From Limnomonas spitsbergensis (lineage: Eukaryota > Chlorophyta > Chlorophyceae > Chlamydomonadales): a stretch of DNA of 64,000 nucleotides. A model generated the notes under the pieces. It did not search any database, was not told the DNA's origin, and worked only from the letters and a program-made list of their open reading frames with translations. Made by a program: the position numbers and the translations under genes. Positions 1 through 11,561 of this stretch are shown piece after piece (the stretch's first letter is position 1; every line of letters begins with the position of its first letter). Location of the stretch: positions 3,224,001 to 3,288,000 of the forward strand of contig JAYJMM010000105.1 in the NCBI GenBank assembly GCA_037349105.1. Direction: 5' to 3'.

Positions 1-1
1 A

Positions 2-1766
2 CCTGCCCTTGCATCATATCCATGTCCTGCACCTATGCCTCCCACCTGCCCTTGCATCATATCCATGTCCTGCACCTATGCCTCCCACCTGCCCTTGCAT
101 CATATCCATGTCCTACACCTATGCCTCCCACCTGCTATTGCATCATATCCATGTCCTGCACCTATGCCTCCCACCTGCCCTTGCATCATATCCATGTCCT
201 ACACCTATGCCTCTCACCTGCCCTTGCATCATATCCATGTCCTACACCTATGCCTCTCACCTGCCCTTGCATCATATCCATGTCCTACACCTATGCCTCT
301 CACCTGCCCTTGCATCATATCCATGTCCTACACCTATGCCTCTCACTTGCCCTTGCATCATATCCATGTCCTACACCTATGCCTCCCACCTGCCCTTGCA
401 TCATATCCATGTCCTACACCTATGCCTCTCACCTGCCCTTGCATCATATCCATGTCCTACACCTATGCCTCCCACCTGCCCTTGCATCATATCCATGTCC
501 TACACCTATGCCTCTCACCTGCCCTTGCATCATATCCATGTCCTGCACCTATGCCTCCCACCTGCCCTTGCATCATATCCATGTCCTGCACCTATGCCTC
601 TCACCTGCCCTTGCATCATATCCATGTCCTACACCTATGCCTCTCACCTGCCCTTGCATCATATCCATGTCCTGCACCTATGCCTCCCACCTGCCCTTGC
701 ATCATATCCATGTCCTGCACCTATGCCTCTCACCTGCCCTTGCATCATATCCATGTCCTGCACCTATGCCTCCCACCTGCCCTTGCATCATATCCATGTC
801 CTACACCTATGCCTCCCACCTGCCCTTGCATCATATCCATGTCCTGCACCTATGCCTCTCACCTGCCCTTGCATCATATCCATGTCCTACACCTATGCCT
901 CCCACCTGCCCTTGCATCATATCCATGTCCTACACCTATGCCTCCCACCTGCCCTTGCATCATATCCATGTCCTACACCTATGCCTCCCACCTGCCCTTG
1001 CATCATATCCATGTCCTACACCTATGCCTCTCACCTGCCCTTGCATCATATCCATGTCCTACACCTATGCCTCCCACCTGCCCTTGCATCATATCCATGT
1101 CCTGCACCTATGCCTCCCACCTGCCCTTGCATCATATCCATGTCCTACACCTATGCCTCCCACCTGCCCTTGCATCATATCCATGTCCTGCACCTATGCC
1201 TCCCACCTGCCCTTGCATCATATCCATGTCCTACACCTATGCCTCCCACCTGCCCTTGCATCATATCCATGTCCTGCACCTATGCCTCTCACCTGCCCTT
1301 GCATCATATCCATGTCCTGCACCTATGCCTCCCACCTGCCCTTGCATCATATCCATGTCCTACACCTATGCCTCTCACCTGCCCTTGCATCATATCCATG
1401 TCCTGCACCTATGCCTCCCACCTGCCCTTGCATCATATCCATGTCCTGCACCTATGCCTCTCACCTGCCCTTGCATCATATCCATGTCCTACACCTATGC
1501 CTCCCACCTGCCCTTACATCATATCCATGTCCTACACCTATGCCTCTCACCTGCCATTGCATCATATCCATGTCCTGCACCTATGCCTCCCACCTGCCCT
1601 TGCATCATATCCATGTCCTGCACCTATGCCTCCCACCTGCCCTTGCATCATATCCATGTCCTGCACCTATGCCTCCCACCTGCCATTGCATCATATCCAT
1701 GTCCTACACCTATGCCTCTCACCTGCCCTTGCATCATATCCATGTCCTGCACCTATGCCTCCCACC
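2..1766. repeat. 43-bp minisatellite, about 41 copies
   Basis: A perfect-period tandem array whose unit starts CCTGCCCTTGCATCATATCC and runs for 43 bp; variation is confined to a few sites (TGCACC/TACACC, CTCCCAC/CTCTCAC). Because 43 is not a multiple of three and no frame carries a stop, all three plus frames stay open for about 580-620 codons with a 43-residue period. These are artefacts and not proteins. The array is cut by the left window edge and lies within an intron of the minus-strand CCDC112-like gene, directly downstream of its exon at 2070-1873. Confidence 0.95.
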
Positions 1767-1783
1767 ATTGAGTGAAGCAGGGC

Positions 1784-1830
1784 CAGTGCCTGCAGCCTGT
1801 CCCTATCCTGCTCCTTTGCCTCCCATCCCG
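1784..1830 (-). repeat. Decayed intronic copy of neighbouring exon segment
   Basis: Bases 1784-1826 are a near copy of 1906-1948 (differing at only a few bases), which is the coding part of the exon at 2070-1873 that reads REAKERDRDRLQ. The copy lies about 122 bp away in the intron, between the splice donor and the 43-bp array, so it is a partial tandem duplication of the exon end. Confidence 0.8.
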
Positions 1831-1872
1831 TCAACTCCCATCACTTTGACTCCCTCCCCCTCCCCAACACAC

Positions 1873-4800
1873 CTGATTTGCTGTCTCTGAGTCCAGCAGC
1901 GCTGCCTGTGCCTGCAGCCTGTCCCTATCCCGCTCCTTTGCCTCCCGCCATTTAGCCACCGCGACCCGCTTTCGAACCAGCAGGTCCATGTAGTCCATGT
2001 GCCAGCGTGCATGGTCCACCACTTCGCAGCGGGTGAAGCCTATCGTCTGGTCCATGCAAACTGTGATGGCCTGCATGGGGTGAAATATGGAGCCTCGGTT
2101 TGGGGGGGAACGGAGGGCATGGGCTGGAGGGGAGATTGTTCGGCCCTGCCTAGCCTGCCTGTGGCAGCATTTTGCACCTGTCTTGACCGTTTGATTCCAG
2201 TAGAAAGCAATGGCCTGGGGGGGGGGGGGGATTCGGAGCTGCTATTTTCCAGCTTCTACCCACCCATCCCCCATACATACGCATGGTTCAGATTGTGGTC
2301 GAGGATGGTGTCCCACCCTCTCTCGCCCCCCCCCGCAACCGCCCACAAGCGCGTGCTCGTTATGGTTATGGAGGAGGCTGGAGACAACGGCAGCGATGGC
2401 CGACGGGGCTGTGTTTTAGTTGTGGGAGTTTGCACATTGTGGGTGCGGGGGAGGGTAGGGATGACGGCACTGAGGGGGCAATGTGGCATGTCCTGAACCG
2501 TCTATTCCAGTGCGCGACATGCATCTTTGGGTAACTGTCAGACTGGGCCAATAGGGACCAAATTGTGACTGGCCTACAACCGGCGGCCCAGGCAACAGAG
2601 GTTGCAGCACCAACAGCTGTTCTGTAGCCCATGTGCAGCTGGAGCACCCTACACTGAACAGTGATGCCCTGGAGGAGGGGACGAAGGACCTTCAACCCTA
2701 GACCCAAGTCGTACATCCCCCCACCTACCTTTGAACAATCCTCAGATCCATACCCTAACCCTTGCACCCTCCCAGGCCTCCACTCCCCCTTGTACAAACC
2801 CTGTAACCTGAAAAAACCCATTCACATCTGTGCTATCCGTAAGCCCTTCACCCAAGCGTTGCTCCTTATCACCTTTGCATAATCCCCCGCGCATGCCTTG
2901 ACGACCCGTACAAACTCCTCGTGGTCCTCCTTGTCCCAGCCGCCGCTGTCTCCGTGACGCATCACAAAGGCCTCGAACTCGGCGACCTCGGGCGCCAGGC
3001 AGCCGGGCCGCTGCCGCTGCCCCTGCTGCTGCCCTTGCCCCTGTTGCTGCCGCTGCTGCTGCCGTGGTGGCCCGTGCGACAGGCGCCGAGACAGCACAGG
3101 TTTGTGAGTCTGTCTGCAGACCCCAGGTCCGAAGAAGAGGGGTGACAAAAAGCACACATCAAGCAAGCGAGGGGAAGCCGAGAAAAGGGGGGAGTGTTTG
3201 GTGAAGACACCGTAGGGAAATCCAAGTTTCCTCACCGCAGCCCCGGGACAAGAGGCCTAAGGAGAAGCAACTATCGGCGGCCTTTTTTCTTTCATTTGTC
3301 AGGAACAGCCTTCGGACATGATGCACGTCTATAGCCCATGCCTATGCTGCCCATGCCCACATCCATGCTTCCTAGGCCCATGCGGGTCATGCACAATCCC
3401 ATGCAGCCCATGCCCACTTCCATGCATCTACGGCCTATGCAGAGCATGCGGGTCATGCACAATCCCATGCAGGCAAAGTACACTTCCATGCATCTACGGC
3501 CTATGTAGCCCATGCGGGTCATGCACAATCCCATGCGGCCCAAGCCCACATCCATGCATCTACTGCCTATGCAGCCCATGCAGTTCATGCACAGTCCCAT
3601 GCCCACATCCATGCATTTACGGCCTATGCGGGTCATGCACAATCCCATGCTGCTCAGGCCCACCTGAATGGGCACATGCTTCTACAGCCCATGCGGCCCA
3701 TGCACCTCCGGCCTATGCGGCCCATGCAGCTCATGCCTATCTCAATGCCCATGCCCAAGCATCCCATGCGGCTCAATCAGGATCATGGCTCATATGTGCA
3801 CTGGGCTATCATACCAGCCAATCATACCTACCAAGGGAAACGATTGCTCTGCCTGAGCAGACCCTGGCACCCCAAGGGCAGCCCGGGCACCCCCAGCCTG
3901 CAGAACCTCTGGCAGGGAATCTCCCCTCCCCTCCCTCCTCCTCCCTTGACTCCTCCCTCACCCCGCACCTGCCACCGCCGGCTACAGCATCCCGCTGAGC
4001 GCGTGTGTCATCTTCTTCATCTTCCTCCTCATCGTCATCATCCTCAGAGCTGCGGGCGCTGGGCTGGGCCTGCCTGCGCTGTTCCCTCCTGACCACCCTC
4101 GGCTCCGCCCTGTCAAAAGGACGAGGACAAAACAGTCAAAATAAAAGAACCAGGCTGTGCTTCCAAGTTACTCACACCGGAGGCTGTAGCAGAGGGGTGC
4201 AACAGGTTCAGAAGTATCTCTTCCTTCGGATGCTGAGGCTCCTGACAGCGGCCTGAGGCTCTGGGAGAGGGTGGTAAAAACCAGCAGGCTTGTTTCCTCC
4301 TGAACGCAGAGCAGCATGAGGCCCTGGCAAAGATAAGAGATATGACAGGAGCAGCAATCAGGCGGAGTTCATTTTCTCCAGCAGATGCAGCAGGCACCAT
4401 TGGCGCAGCCTCCGGAGAGCAGCGGCGGAGTGTATAGCATGAAGAAGGCCGTGAGGTGGGGAGAATGCTACAATGCTTGCAGGGGACGAAGTGCAGGGAA
4501 AGCTCAGAAAAGGCAGCCAGAGCAATTCAGCTAACCGGGGCTAAACCTTAAATCTAAACCCAGCTTAACATCGGGGCTAACCCTAAACCCTAAACCCAGC
4601 TTAATATCTGGGCGATGGCAGCATCTTGCAAGGATGCGAGATAGTGGGCACATCATGCAGTCACACCATGCAGTCACACCATGCAAGCATGCCATGCACT
4701 CACCCCAGGCATCAGCATCATGCTTCCCGAACATGCACCCATCTCCATGCACCTATCCCATGCACCTACACCATGCATCCACGCACCATGCAGCCTTGGA

Positions 4801-7800
4801 TGAGGCAGGTGCTGCAGGTCTGACCGCCTCATCCAGGATCCCTGCAGTCGATGCCTCCAGCTCAGCCTCCAGACGCTCCTCTTGATCCACCAGTGCCCTG
4901 AACTCTGCAGCCTGGCAGAGGGATGGGCAGGGTTCATAGTTTAAAGGGTAGGTAGGTTGACAGGATGGACAGGGTTAAGGGCTAAGGCAAGGAAGGGCAG
5001 CAAGATGGGCAGGGTTTAGGGTAAGAGCTTAGGGACAGCAGGCTGGAAAGGCAACATAAAAGGCTCACACAAGCACTCACACCTGGTTGCACTAGATTCT
5101 CTTAGTGTCTGGCTGTGTGTCACACCCCTTCACACCTGGCTGCCCTTCAAACACATACACACCTGACTGCACTTCAAAAACCCATACCCTGTCAACACCT
5201 GGCTGTGTTTCATACCCATTCCAGCATGGCTACTTTCAGACCCATTCACACCTGGCTACGTTTGAATTCCCCCAGGGCCAAGTCTGCGTGGTCGATGATT
5301 GCTGCCAGCTCTTTAACCACACCAGGGTTGTCTGGCTTGTACCTGCCAACCTGAAACGAAGGTGGGCATAGTTTAGGGTTCCAGTGTGGCCAGGGTTTAA
5401 GGTCTCGATGTGGACAGAGTTTGGGCTTTCAGGGAAGACAGGGTCTAGGGTTTGAAGGTGAACATGCTTTAGGGTTCCAAGGCTGTCCTCTTGATAACAG
5501 TAAACATCAGAAGGGCAGCCTTGGAATCAACCCGGGCTTTATTCCAAGGCCACCCTTTTCAGGTTTGATTCCTAGGCTTTCAATATGGGGTGTATCCCAA
5601 GGCAGCCCGCCAGGGGTATATCCCAAGGCAGCCTGCCAGGGGTATATCCCAAGGTTGGCTTTCTGGGGTTCTCCAAACTTGTCATCATGGGGTTCATTCG
5701 CATGCTGTCCTCATAGGCTCTATATAGTATATACTAGGGTGATCCAGTATACCAGTATCTGGGATTTACTAAATAACTTTGGGCCACATAACCCGAACAC
5801 ACCAAAAATACGTGAGTGTAGGGACCCGGAAGCAAGGGAATTGTGGCAAGGTGTACGATGGCTGGATGGCAACACACTAGAGCACTGCACCTTAAGCAGC
5901 TGCCACCGGTAGCCTACAATGAGGGTTTAGGGTTTAGGGTTTAGCCTGCAATGTGGCGATGGGGATAAAACCTACATCGGCCTATGGCTGTGGGTCGGCG
6001 CAGTGGCAGCAGGGCTTGGCACACCAGGTCCCTTCCGCCACAGGTCGCGATGTATTTGAACTGCAACTGAAAGGTGCAAAAACAAATGCGTGTAGCAGTG
6101 CCGCTGGTGCGCACCCTGTACATGAGTAAGGGCATTCCCAGCATGTTTGACCCTGAACCCTGAACCCTAAAAGTCCATAACACTACAATGAACACCAGTG
6201 GGCGATGGTGGTGCGCACCCTATAGTCTTGAACCTCAAAATATAGAGAGCACATAACCCTTAAAGTTGACAACCCTGAACCTTAATACAAGCAGCGGTGC
6301 ATGGTGTAGGTGTTCACCCTCTGGCTGACAGCCCGTCCACAGAGCCGCTCCCTTACCGCCCGCAGCATCCTGAAGTGGCGGTGCCCCCCCCGTTGCTCAC
6401 CCTCCGGCTGACGGATGCCACAGAGGCCCTGACCGCGTCCAGGCCTGTCCACAAGCGCTCCCTCAGGGCTCGCAGTGCCCGCTCGTCCGCCTTGGGGTCC
6501 TCGCCTGCTGCTGGCACACCCTTGAGGGCTTCCGCCTTGACTTGATGCACCTCTGCAGTTGGGGAAAATGTCCCTGTTTACATTAGGGGACTTGAGCTGC
6601 GGTTCCGCTCTATCGAGGCCTGCGGCCAGGGGGGCCTGGTGGCTGAAGCTCCCCCTGCTTGGACCCCTAGCCGTAGGCAAATCAATGAGACATTTTTTTG
6701 TCTGAATGGGCTTAGCCGTGGTTGCCCAGCGGACTGCCAAATGTGGTCTGACACTCTAATGTGGCCTGAATGTGCACTGAAACTTGCGCACAATGTAATA
6801 CAATATGCAGGCATATGCCGTTGTCTGCTCGCCGGTGTGTGGGCCTGCGTGGCAACATTGCTGAGGATATGTGTGGGGTTGTGAAGCGTGCAACACCTGA
6901 CAGGCAACACACGTGGGTTGGTAACTTACCTATGGTCAACAACACGCTTCATGAACAGCGTGATGGCTCAGGTCACATATTTTCGTTAGTTCCTGCATCT
7001 GAAGGTGACACCTACAGTATACCTGGTGCATAAATTTCTACAGCACTCGTGTGAAAACTCATCCACATCAGTGTCATGCACGTGAGAGCTAAGGTGATGC
7101 ATTTATTTGGAACCGTGCGAGGAAAACGAACCTGCTTCTGGCTCACATGTTCATCTGGGAGGGTCTGGCTGCATGCTCTACCTATGTGAGAGTCCACCGC
7201 CTCCAGGATACATCGCATCACAGAAATTATACCCCATGCGGCAGCTGTTGCTCTTTCTATCTGATTGGCTGCCAGCTCCACATTCCTCTTCGCCTGCCTT
7301 TGTTCGCGCTGCCTCGGCCACTTTGATCAGGGCTTGTAAGTGGCTGTAAGTGGCTGTGCTGAAGTCATGAAAGTGCATGATTTGAAATTCAAATTGCAAT
7401 CACCATATTCCATCTGCAGCCATCAACATTGCTCTTACCGCCACAAAGTTATTTCCATGCACAACACCCCAATGCATCATGCTCTACCCCCTGCTCAATT
7501 CTGTCAGTGCGTCGTGTGCATTTCATCCCCGACAGGTGTCAGGTCCTACATCGCACATGCAGTCCCACCCAGCCCTACACAGCCCATGCACTCCTACCCA
7601 GCCCATGCAGTCCCACCCAGACCACACAGTCCTACACAGTCCATACATCCTGCCCAGCCCATGCATCCTGCCCAGCCCATGCAATCCCACTCAGCCCATG
7701 CAGTCCTACCCAGCCCATGCAGTCCTTCCCAGCCCATGCATTCCCACCTAGCCCATGCAGTCCTGCCCAGCCCATGCAGTCTCTCCCAGCCCACAGGGTG

Positions 7801-8977
7801 GATCCAGCCCTTGCATTCCTTCTGAGCCCATGCATTCCTTCTGAGCCCATGCATTCCTTCTGAGCCCATGCATTCCTTCTCAGCCCATGCATTCCTTCTG
7901 AGCCCATGCATTCCCTCTCAGCCCATGCACTCCTTCTCAGCCCATGCAGTCCTTCTCAGCCCATGCAGTCCTTCTCAGCCCATGCAGTCCTACCCAGCTC
8001 ATGCATCCCTTCCCAGCCCATGCAGTCCTTCCCAGCTCATGCAGTCTTTCCCAGCCCACGCGGTGGATCCCAGCCCACGCAGCGATTCCCAGTCCATGCA
8101 TTCCTTCTCAGCCCATGCATTCCTTCTCAGCCCATGCAGTCCTTCTCAGCCCATGCAGTCCTACCCAGTCCATGCAGTCCTAACCAGCCCATGCACTCAT
8201 GCAGTCCTACCCAGCCTGTGCAGTCCCACCCAGCCCATGTAGTCCTACCCAGGCCATACAATCCCTCTTAGCCCAAGCAGTCCAGTCTAGCCCAAGCAGT
8301 CCATCCTAGCCCATGCAATCCTTCCCAGCCCATGCAGTCCAGCCCAGCTCATGCAGACCTTCACAGCTCATACAGTCCCTCACAGCCCATGCAGTCCTTA
8401 CTAGCTCATGCAGTTGTCACAGCCCATGCAGTCCTGCCCAGCCAAAGATGTTGCCAAAGTGGCGAGCTGTTGTTGCTACGGCCTTGCACCACCTTCCAGC
8501 CCAGGGTATACCTTATCGTATTACCAAATCCACAACAAAGAGGCCACACCAATACCTCCAGAAGTTGATCCTGCTCATGCTCGTCATGCTCAACCTCCTT
8601 CTGCTCATTCTCCTCCTACACTGCTCCTCCTGCGTCATGCTTGTCCTTTATCATGGTCCTCCTGCATTCTGCATCTCCTGCTCACCTACAGCAGCAGCAG
8701 TCTCCCTCTTCCTGAGGAGTTTGAGTTGCTCGGCCCATTCCCGTATGCCCTGCTGGCTTTTTGCGCTTCGGATATCCAGCACCGGGACGAGCTCTTGCCA
8801 GCCGACCTGAGGCCCCTCGTTCGATGTCTGCCAATGTAGATCGCCCAAAAACCATGTCAGAAAGGAAGAACAGATCCGCAAGAGTACGAGCAGGACGATA
8901 TGAGGATTGGAATTGCTCACACGTGCGAAAGCTGTCGTCAGAGCCTCCGTCAGCCAGTCAATGTCGCCTGAGGCCAT
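1873..8977 (-). CDS. CCDC112-like coiled-coil protein (partial, continues left)
   Basis: Minus-strand multi-exon gene pieced together from phase-matched exons: 8977-8921 (start MASGDIDWL), 8827-8686, 6552-6401, 6066-6025, 5350-5252, 4911-4787, 4109-3969, 3113-2873 and 2070-1873, each with a GT donor and AG acceptor on the minus strand. The order of motifs matches animal CCDC112: a KPDNPGVVKEL segment, a following Glu-rich helix, the block PEVAEFEAFV...GGWDKEDHEEF, and then HARWHMDYMDLLVRKR...KW. An acidic stretch (SSEDDDDEEEDEEDD) and a Gln-rich tract are present. The protein is soluble and mostly helical; vertebrate relatives are linked to centriolar satellites and cilia, so a basal-body role is inferred. 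A further small exon near 7345-7240 is likely, but its frame is unclear. The last donor (1873) has no partner exon in the window, so the C-terminus lies to the left. The block-by-block match makes the family call fairly sure; the exact exon list less so. Confidence 0.72.
3330..3790. repeat. Degenerate CATGC-rich tandem repeat (~63 bp unit)
   Basis: Four or more units built around GCGGGTCATGCACAATCCC and CATCTACGGCCTATG, spaced about 63-66 bp apart, then a decaying tail of GCCCATGC words. It lies within the intron between the exons at 4109-3969 and 3113-2873 of the CCDC112-like gene. Open frames here are repeat shadows. Confidence 0.8.
4579..4597. repeat. Short telomere-like tract (CCCTAAA)
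   Basis: Two adjacent CCCTAAA units (complement of TTTAGGG, the plant and green-alga telomere repeat) inside an intron of the CCDC112-like gene. It is too short to mark a fusion and may be chance or a repair scar. Confidence 0.6.
4640..4800. repeat. CATGCA-rich repeat touching a splice donor
   Basis: Short repeats of ACCATGCA and CCCATGCACCTA lie beside the minus-strand donor CATG|GTGCGT at 4787. Read on the minus strand they repeat GCATGGTG and GGTGCATGG, that is, the exon end and donor, several times. This is a loose member of the junction-copy class described in the findings. Confidence 0.55.
5095..5270 (-). repeat. Tandem copies of exon end plus splice donor (~35 bp)
   Basis: On the minus strand the exon 5350-5252 ends CGTAGCCAG|GTGTGAATGG. 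Downstream in the intron, CAGCCAG|GTGTTGAC, CAGTCAG|GTGTGTATG and CAGCCAG|GTGTGAAGG follow at about 30-45 bp spacing, each preceded by a GAA-rich remnant of the coding sequence. About four copies in all; the first is taken as the true junction because its coding sequence matches the protein family. Confidence 0.75.
5922..5944 (+). repeat. Three perfect TTTAGGG telomere-type units
   Basis: GGGTTTAGGGTTTAGGG plus flanks lie inside an intron of the CCDC112-like gene. This is the telomere repeat type of land plants and many green algae, which agrees with the algal origin suggested by the genes. Looser CCCTAA-like words are scattered over the first 6 kb. Confidence 0.7.
6310..6401 (-). repeat. Second copy of exon end and donor (GTCAGCC.GAGG|GTGA)
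   Basis: The exon at 6552-6401 ends (minus strand) GGGAGCGCTTGTGGACAGGC ... GTCAGCCGGAGG|GTGAGC. About 80 bp on, the intron holds GGGAGCGGCTCTGTGGACGG ... GTCAGCCAGAGG|GTGAAC, a shortened copy of the exon end with its own donor. Either donor could be used in principle; the first keeps the longer homologous coding sequence. Confidence 0.75.
7550..8445. repeat. 19-bp minisatellite (CAGCCCATGCAGTCCTTCY)
   Basis: About 45 units of a 19-bp repeat, CAGCCCATGCAGTCCTTCT with drift to TCCTACC or ATTCCTT, fill the intron between exon 8827-8686 and the next exon of the CCDC112-like gene. As with the 43-bp array, the period is not a multiple of three and several frames stay open on both strands; none is a gene. 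Confidence 0.92.
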
Positions 8978-9242
8978 CCTGCCGACGAAAACTCAATAAA
9001 GAAGATGTAGCAGAAGCAGGATTAGGAGGAGTGTCTGTCTGTAATTTTGGAGGATTTGAACTGCTGATACCGTAGTCAGCGAAGTACTACACAAGGAAGC
9101 CCCACTAGCTGAGACTCTCTAGACCCTAACCAAACAGTGCATGGAAGCTGCCCGGCCCTGGTGAGGGCAAGTGTTCTTCATTTGGAGGGGGTAAGTAAGC
9201 CTTGATCTCACTGGCCGTTGCAAGCGATGCCTAAGGGATTCG

Positions 9243-9300
9243 CCCCCGATAACCATGAGTGAATGACGTAACACCTCTGGGCCCTGCTCAAGAAGGCACG
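9243..9300. repeat. Dispersed repeat shared with 52.57 kb
   Basis: GTAACACCTCTGGGCCC, then CTCAAGAAGGCACGGCCGCG, recurs at 52565-52606 as GTTACACCTCTGGGCCC...TTCAAAAAGGCTCGGCCGCG. The two copies lie 43 kb apart in unrelated intergenic contexts, so this is probably a fragment of an interspersed element. Confidence 0.6.
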
Positions 9301-10428
9301 GCCGCGAGGGTGACTTTGGTGCCAAGTGGCGCTGAGGCATGCGGCTTATGTGGCGTTGTGTGTGGAGACAGGGCATCAGGCCTGCGGAAAACGGACATGG
9401 GCTGAGGCTCTTACACTAGCAGGTTGGCAGTCAAGTCCCTATGCCCCCTGAACTACAGGATGTCATACCGTATGCAGCTGCTGAGAAGGGTCCTGTCCAT
9501 CGCCAATCCATGCACCAACAAACCAGTGGCTTCCACCATATGCAGGAGCATCGCGGGTGCCACCCTCCCTTATGTGTGGAGCTATCACGTCCTAGATCAC
9601 ATGGAGTCTGCCCATCCTGGTCAGGAGCTGACAGAGGCAAATGTGACGAGATATGCCATAGTGCCATCCACACTGAGAAGTTTCAGGGGGCGGAAAAGGA
9701 GCTCCTCGAGATAGAAAAATAATTCGCCTCAAAAACCATAAGAAGCCAGCGCACAGTTGAGCTGATTGAAATTGAACCCCCTCCCACAAAAAAACTGATT
9801 TTTTAAGAGAAATTATGTTTGGCTACGTTCTGGAGACTAGGGGGGGGGTCAGCCAGGTTGGCAATTTTTGATGATGTAGGGTTGCAAAGTGTAAAATGTT
9901 AAGGGTTAGGCGGGGGACAAGGTACCAGTGGCCTAATCACCACCTCAAGGGGGCTCTTCCCTTTTCCAGTCCTCTTCTAACAAAAAATTGTGCGAACTCA
10001 TTGTGTTCGCCGTGTATCCCTATTACAATTACAGTCAAACTCTCTTGCAGAGCTCCCTTTTAATGCTTGCCCGATTGGTTGAACAGATAAGATCATAGGT
10101 GGTTGGATGGAAGTTGTCGCCATGCTTGAACCTCCATTTGACATTGGCTGACAGAGCCAAATCGAGGTTATACATAATTTGCTCATAGTGAAACGTCATT
10201 GACAGAACTCAGCTGGGTTCCCAGATCACCCAGTTCAGACCATTTCCCGGCTGTGCTCCCAGAAAACACTTTGAGCAATCACCATCCAGGAAAAATAGCC
10301 TTTTAAAGCAAGCATACTGCCTGCTATAGATAAGGATTACGCCCTGCTAGCATCTAACAACACTCACGAGCATGCACACAGACTGTCAAGATAGTCTGCA
10401 TGCTTGCTTGACAACTGCAATACCGTCA

Positions 10429-10500
10429 GTGGTCGAATGGTGAACTTGAGTCTCTGGCGGTTGCCAAGGGAACTTGGATTGGTTCGAAACCCTAGCTTCT
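10429..10500 (+). repeat. tRNA-like Pol III promoter, possible SINE head
   Basis: The stretch TGGTCGAATGG fits a tRNA A box and, about 50 bp on, GGTTCGAAACC is a perfect B box. The intervening and flanking arms do not fold into a full cloverleaf (the T stem pairs at only two positions), so this is not a working tRNA gene. A tRNA-derived SINE or a tRNA relic fits best. Confidence 0.35.
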
Positions 10501-11104
10501 ATGCTACCCTATGTTTGACTGGAGCCGTCCCGAAATTCCAACCTCCTCAAATTCAAAAGACACATTGTAAGCATACAATGTCATGTTTTGCTTGCAAATG
10601 AACCTAATAAGATACTTCTGGTGATGGCCATATGTCCCCATGATGGCCACACGCGAGACAGACCCCCCCCCCGTCGCAACAATCAGACAGCTAACACGCG
10701 ACACAACAACAACTGCCGTCCACCGTGAAGGGTTCAAAAATCTGTTGCAGCCTCGATTCAAAATCTGCACTTCCTGACTCGTTTGAAGTGGTAACTGCAC
10801 AAAGCATATCAAGCAGGTCCGGCACTGCCAAGGGGTTGCCAGAAAAGACAAAAAGCAAAAGCCATGCACAGTAATGACCAATAATACACAATTCCCACGC
10901 TCAGATGCATCTGTGATTTTTGCAAGCAATGAGCTGTTACTTCCCTGCTGTTACTTTTGCGCAAACATAACAAAAATCCCATTCGATTTTCAACATCACG
11001 AGCCAGCAAGGATGCACCCATTAGCAAATATCCCCTCACCCATCCTGTCATAAAACTCATATCCGAAAAACAATGGGCTTTGACAAGATATCGAGTGATG
11101 AGGG

Positions 11105-11345
11105 GCGCTCACGCTAGACTGGCCGAAGTCACTCACAGTGTGAGGTCACACTCATGGTGCAAGGCCACATTCATAGTGTGAGGCCACGATCATGGTGCAA
11201 GGCCACACTCATAGTGTGAGGTCACACTCATGGTGTGAGGTCACACTCTTGGTGCATGGTCACATTCATGGTGCTCGGTCACACTCTTGGTGCATGGTCG
11301 CACTCATGGTGTGAGGTCACAATCTTAGTGCTCAGTCACACTCAT
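11105..11345. repeat. Tandem GAGGTCACACTCATGGTGT repeat in 3' UTR
   Basis: About eight units of roughly 22-32 bp (GGTCACACTCATGGTG, GGCCACACTCATAGTG) begin directly at the stop codon of the SMP gene at 11342 and run into its 3' untranslated side on the minus strand. Confidence 0.8.
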
Positions 11346-11561
11346 GATGCGAGGTGCGCACTGAGCCGCATCCACCACTCTTGTACCGCTCCGATGTCCA
11401 GGCGGTACGCCACCAGCGACAGCAGGCCCACCGACAAGGCCAGCAGAAAGCAATACAAGATTATCCAAGAGCGGTCGTTCCGCTCCACCGTCGCGCGCCA
11501 CAGCTGGCCTACGTGGTCCTCGCGGCTGCGCCAGCCATCCTCTTTGATGCGGGCGACCTCC
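11342..11561 (-). CDS. Last exon with C-terminal membrane anchor
   Basis: The exon opens at CATGCGCAG|GGAGGTC, reads EVARIKEDGWRSREDHVGQL and then a 24-residue hydrophobic helix (SWIILYCFLLALSVGLLSLV plus AYRL), and ends 20 residues later with LSAHLAS and a TGA stop. A second membrane segment at the far end from the N-terminal anchor is unusual for SMP-C2 proteins. Confidence 0.8.

Larger units (their letters stand above)
9000..11100. other. Spacer between the two minus-strand genes
   Basis: No gene is supported. The stretch is upstream of the CCDC112-like start (8977) and downstream of the SMP gene stop (11342). It holds one side of a dispersed repeat (9243-9300), a tRNA-like promoter segment (10429-10500), and otherwise unremarkable sequence with short open frames that do not resemble proteins. 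The promoter of the CCDC112-like gene should lie just to the right of 8977, but I see no clear core element. Confidence 0.6.

Noticed and set aside
9..1890. Three overlapping plus-strand frames of 578-622 codons
   Set aside because: All derive from the 43-bp repeat read in its three frames; same periodic sequence, no start context and no domain.
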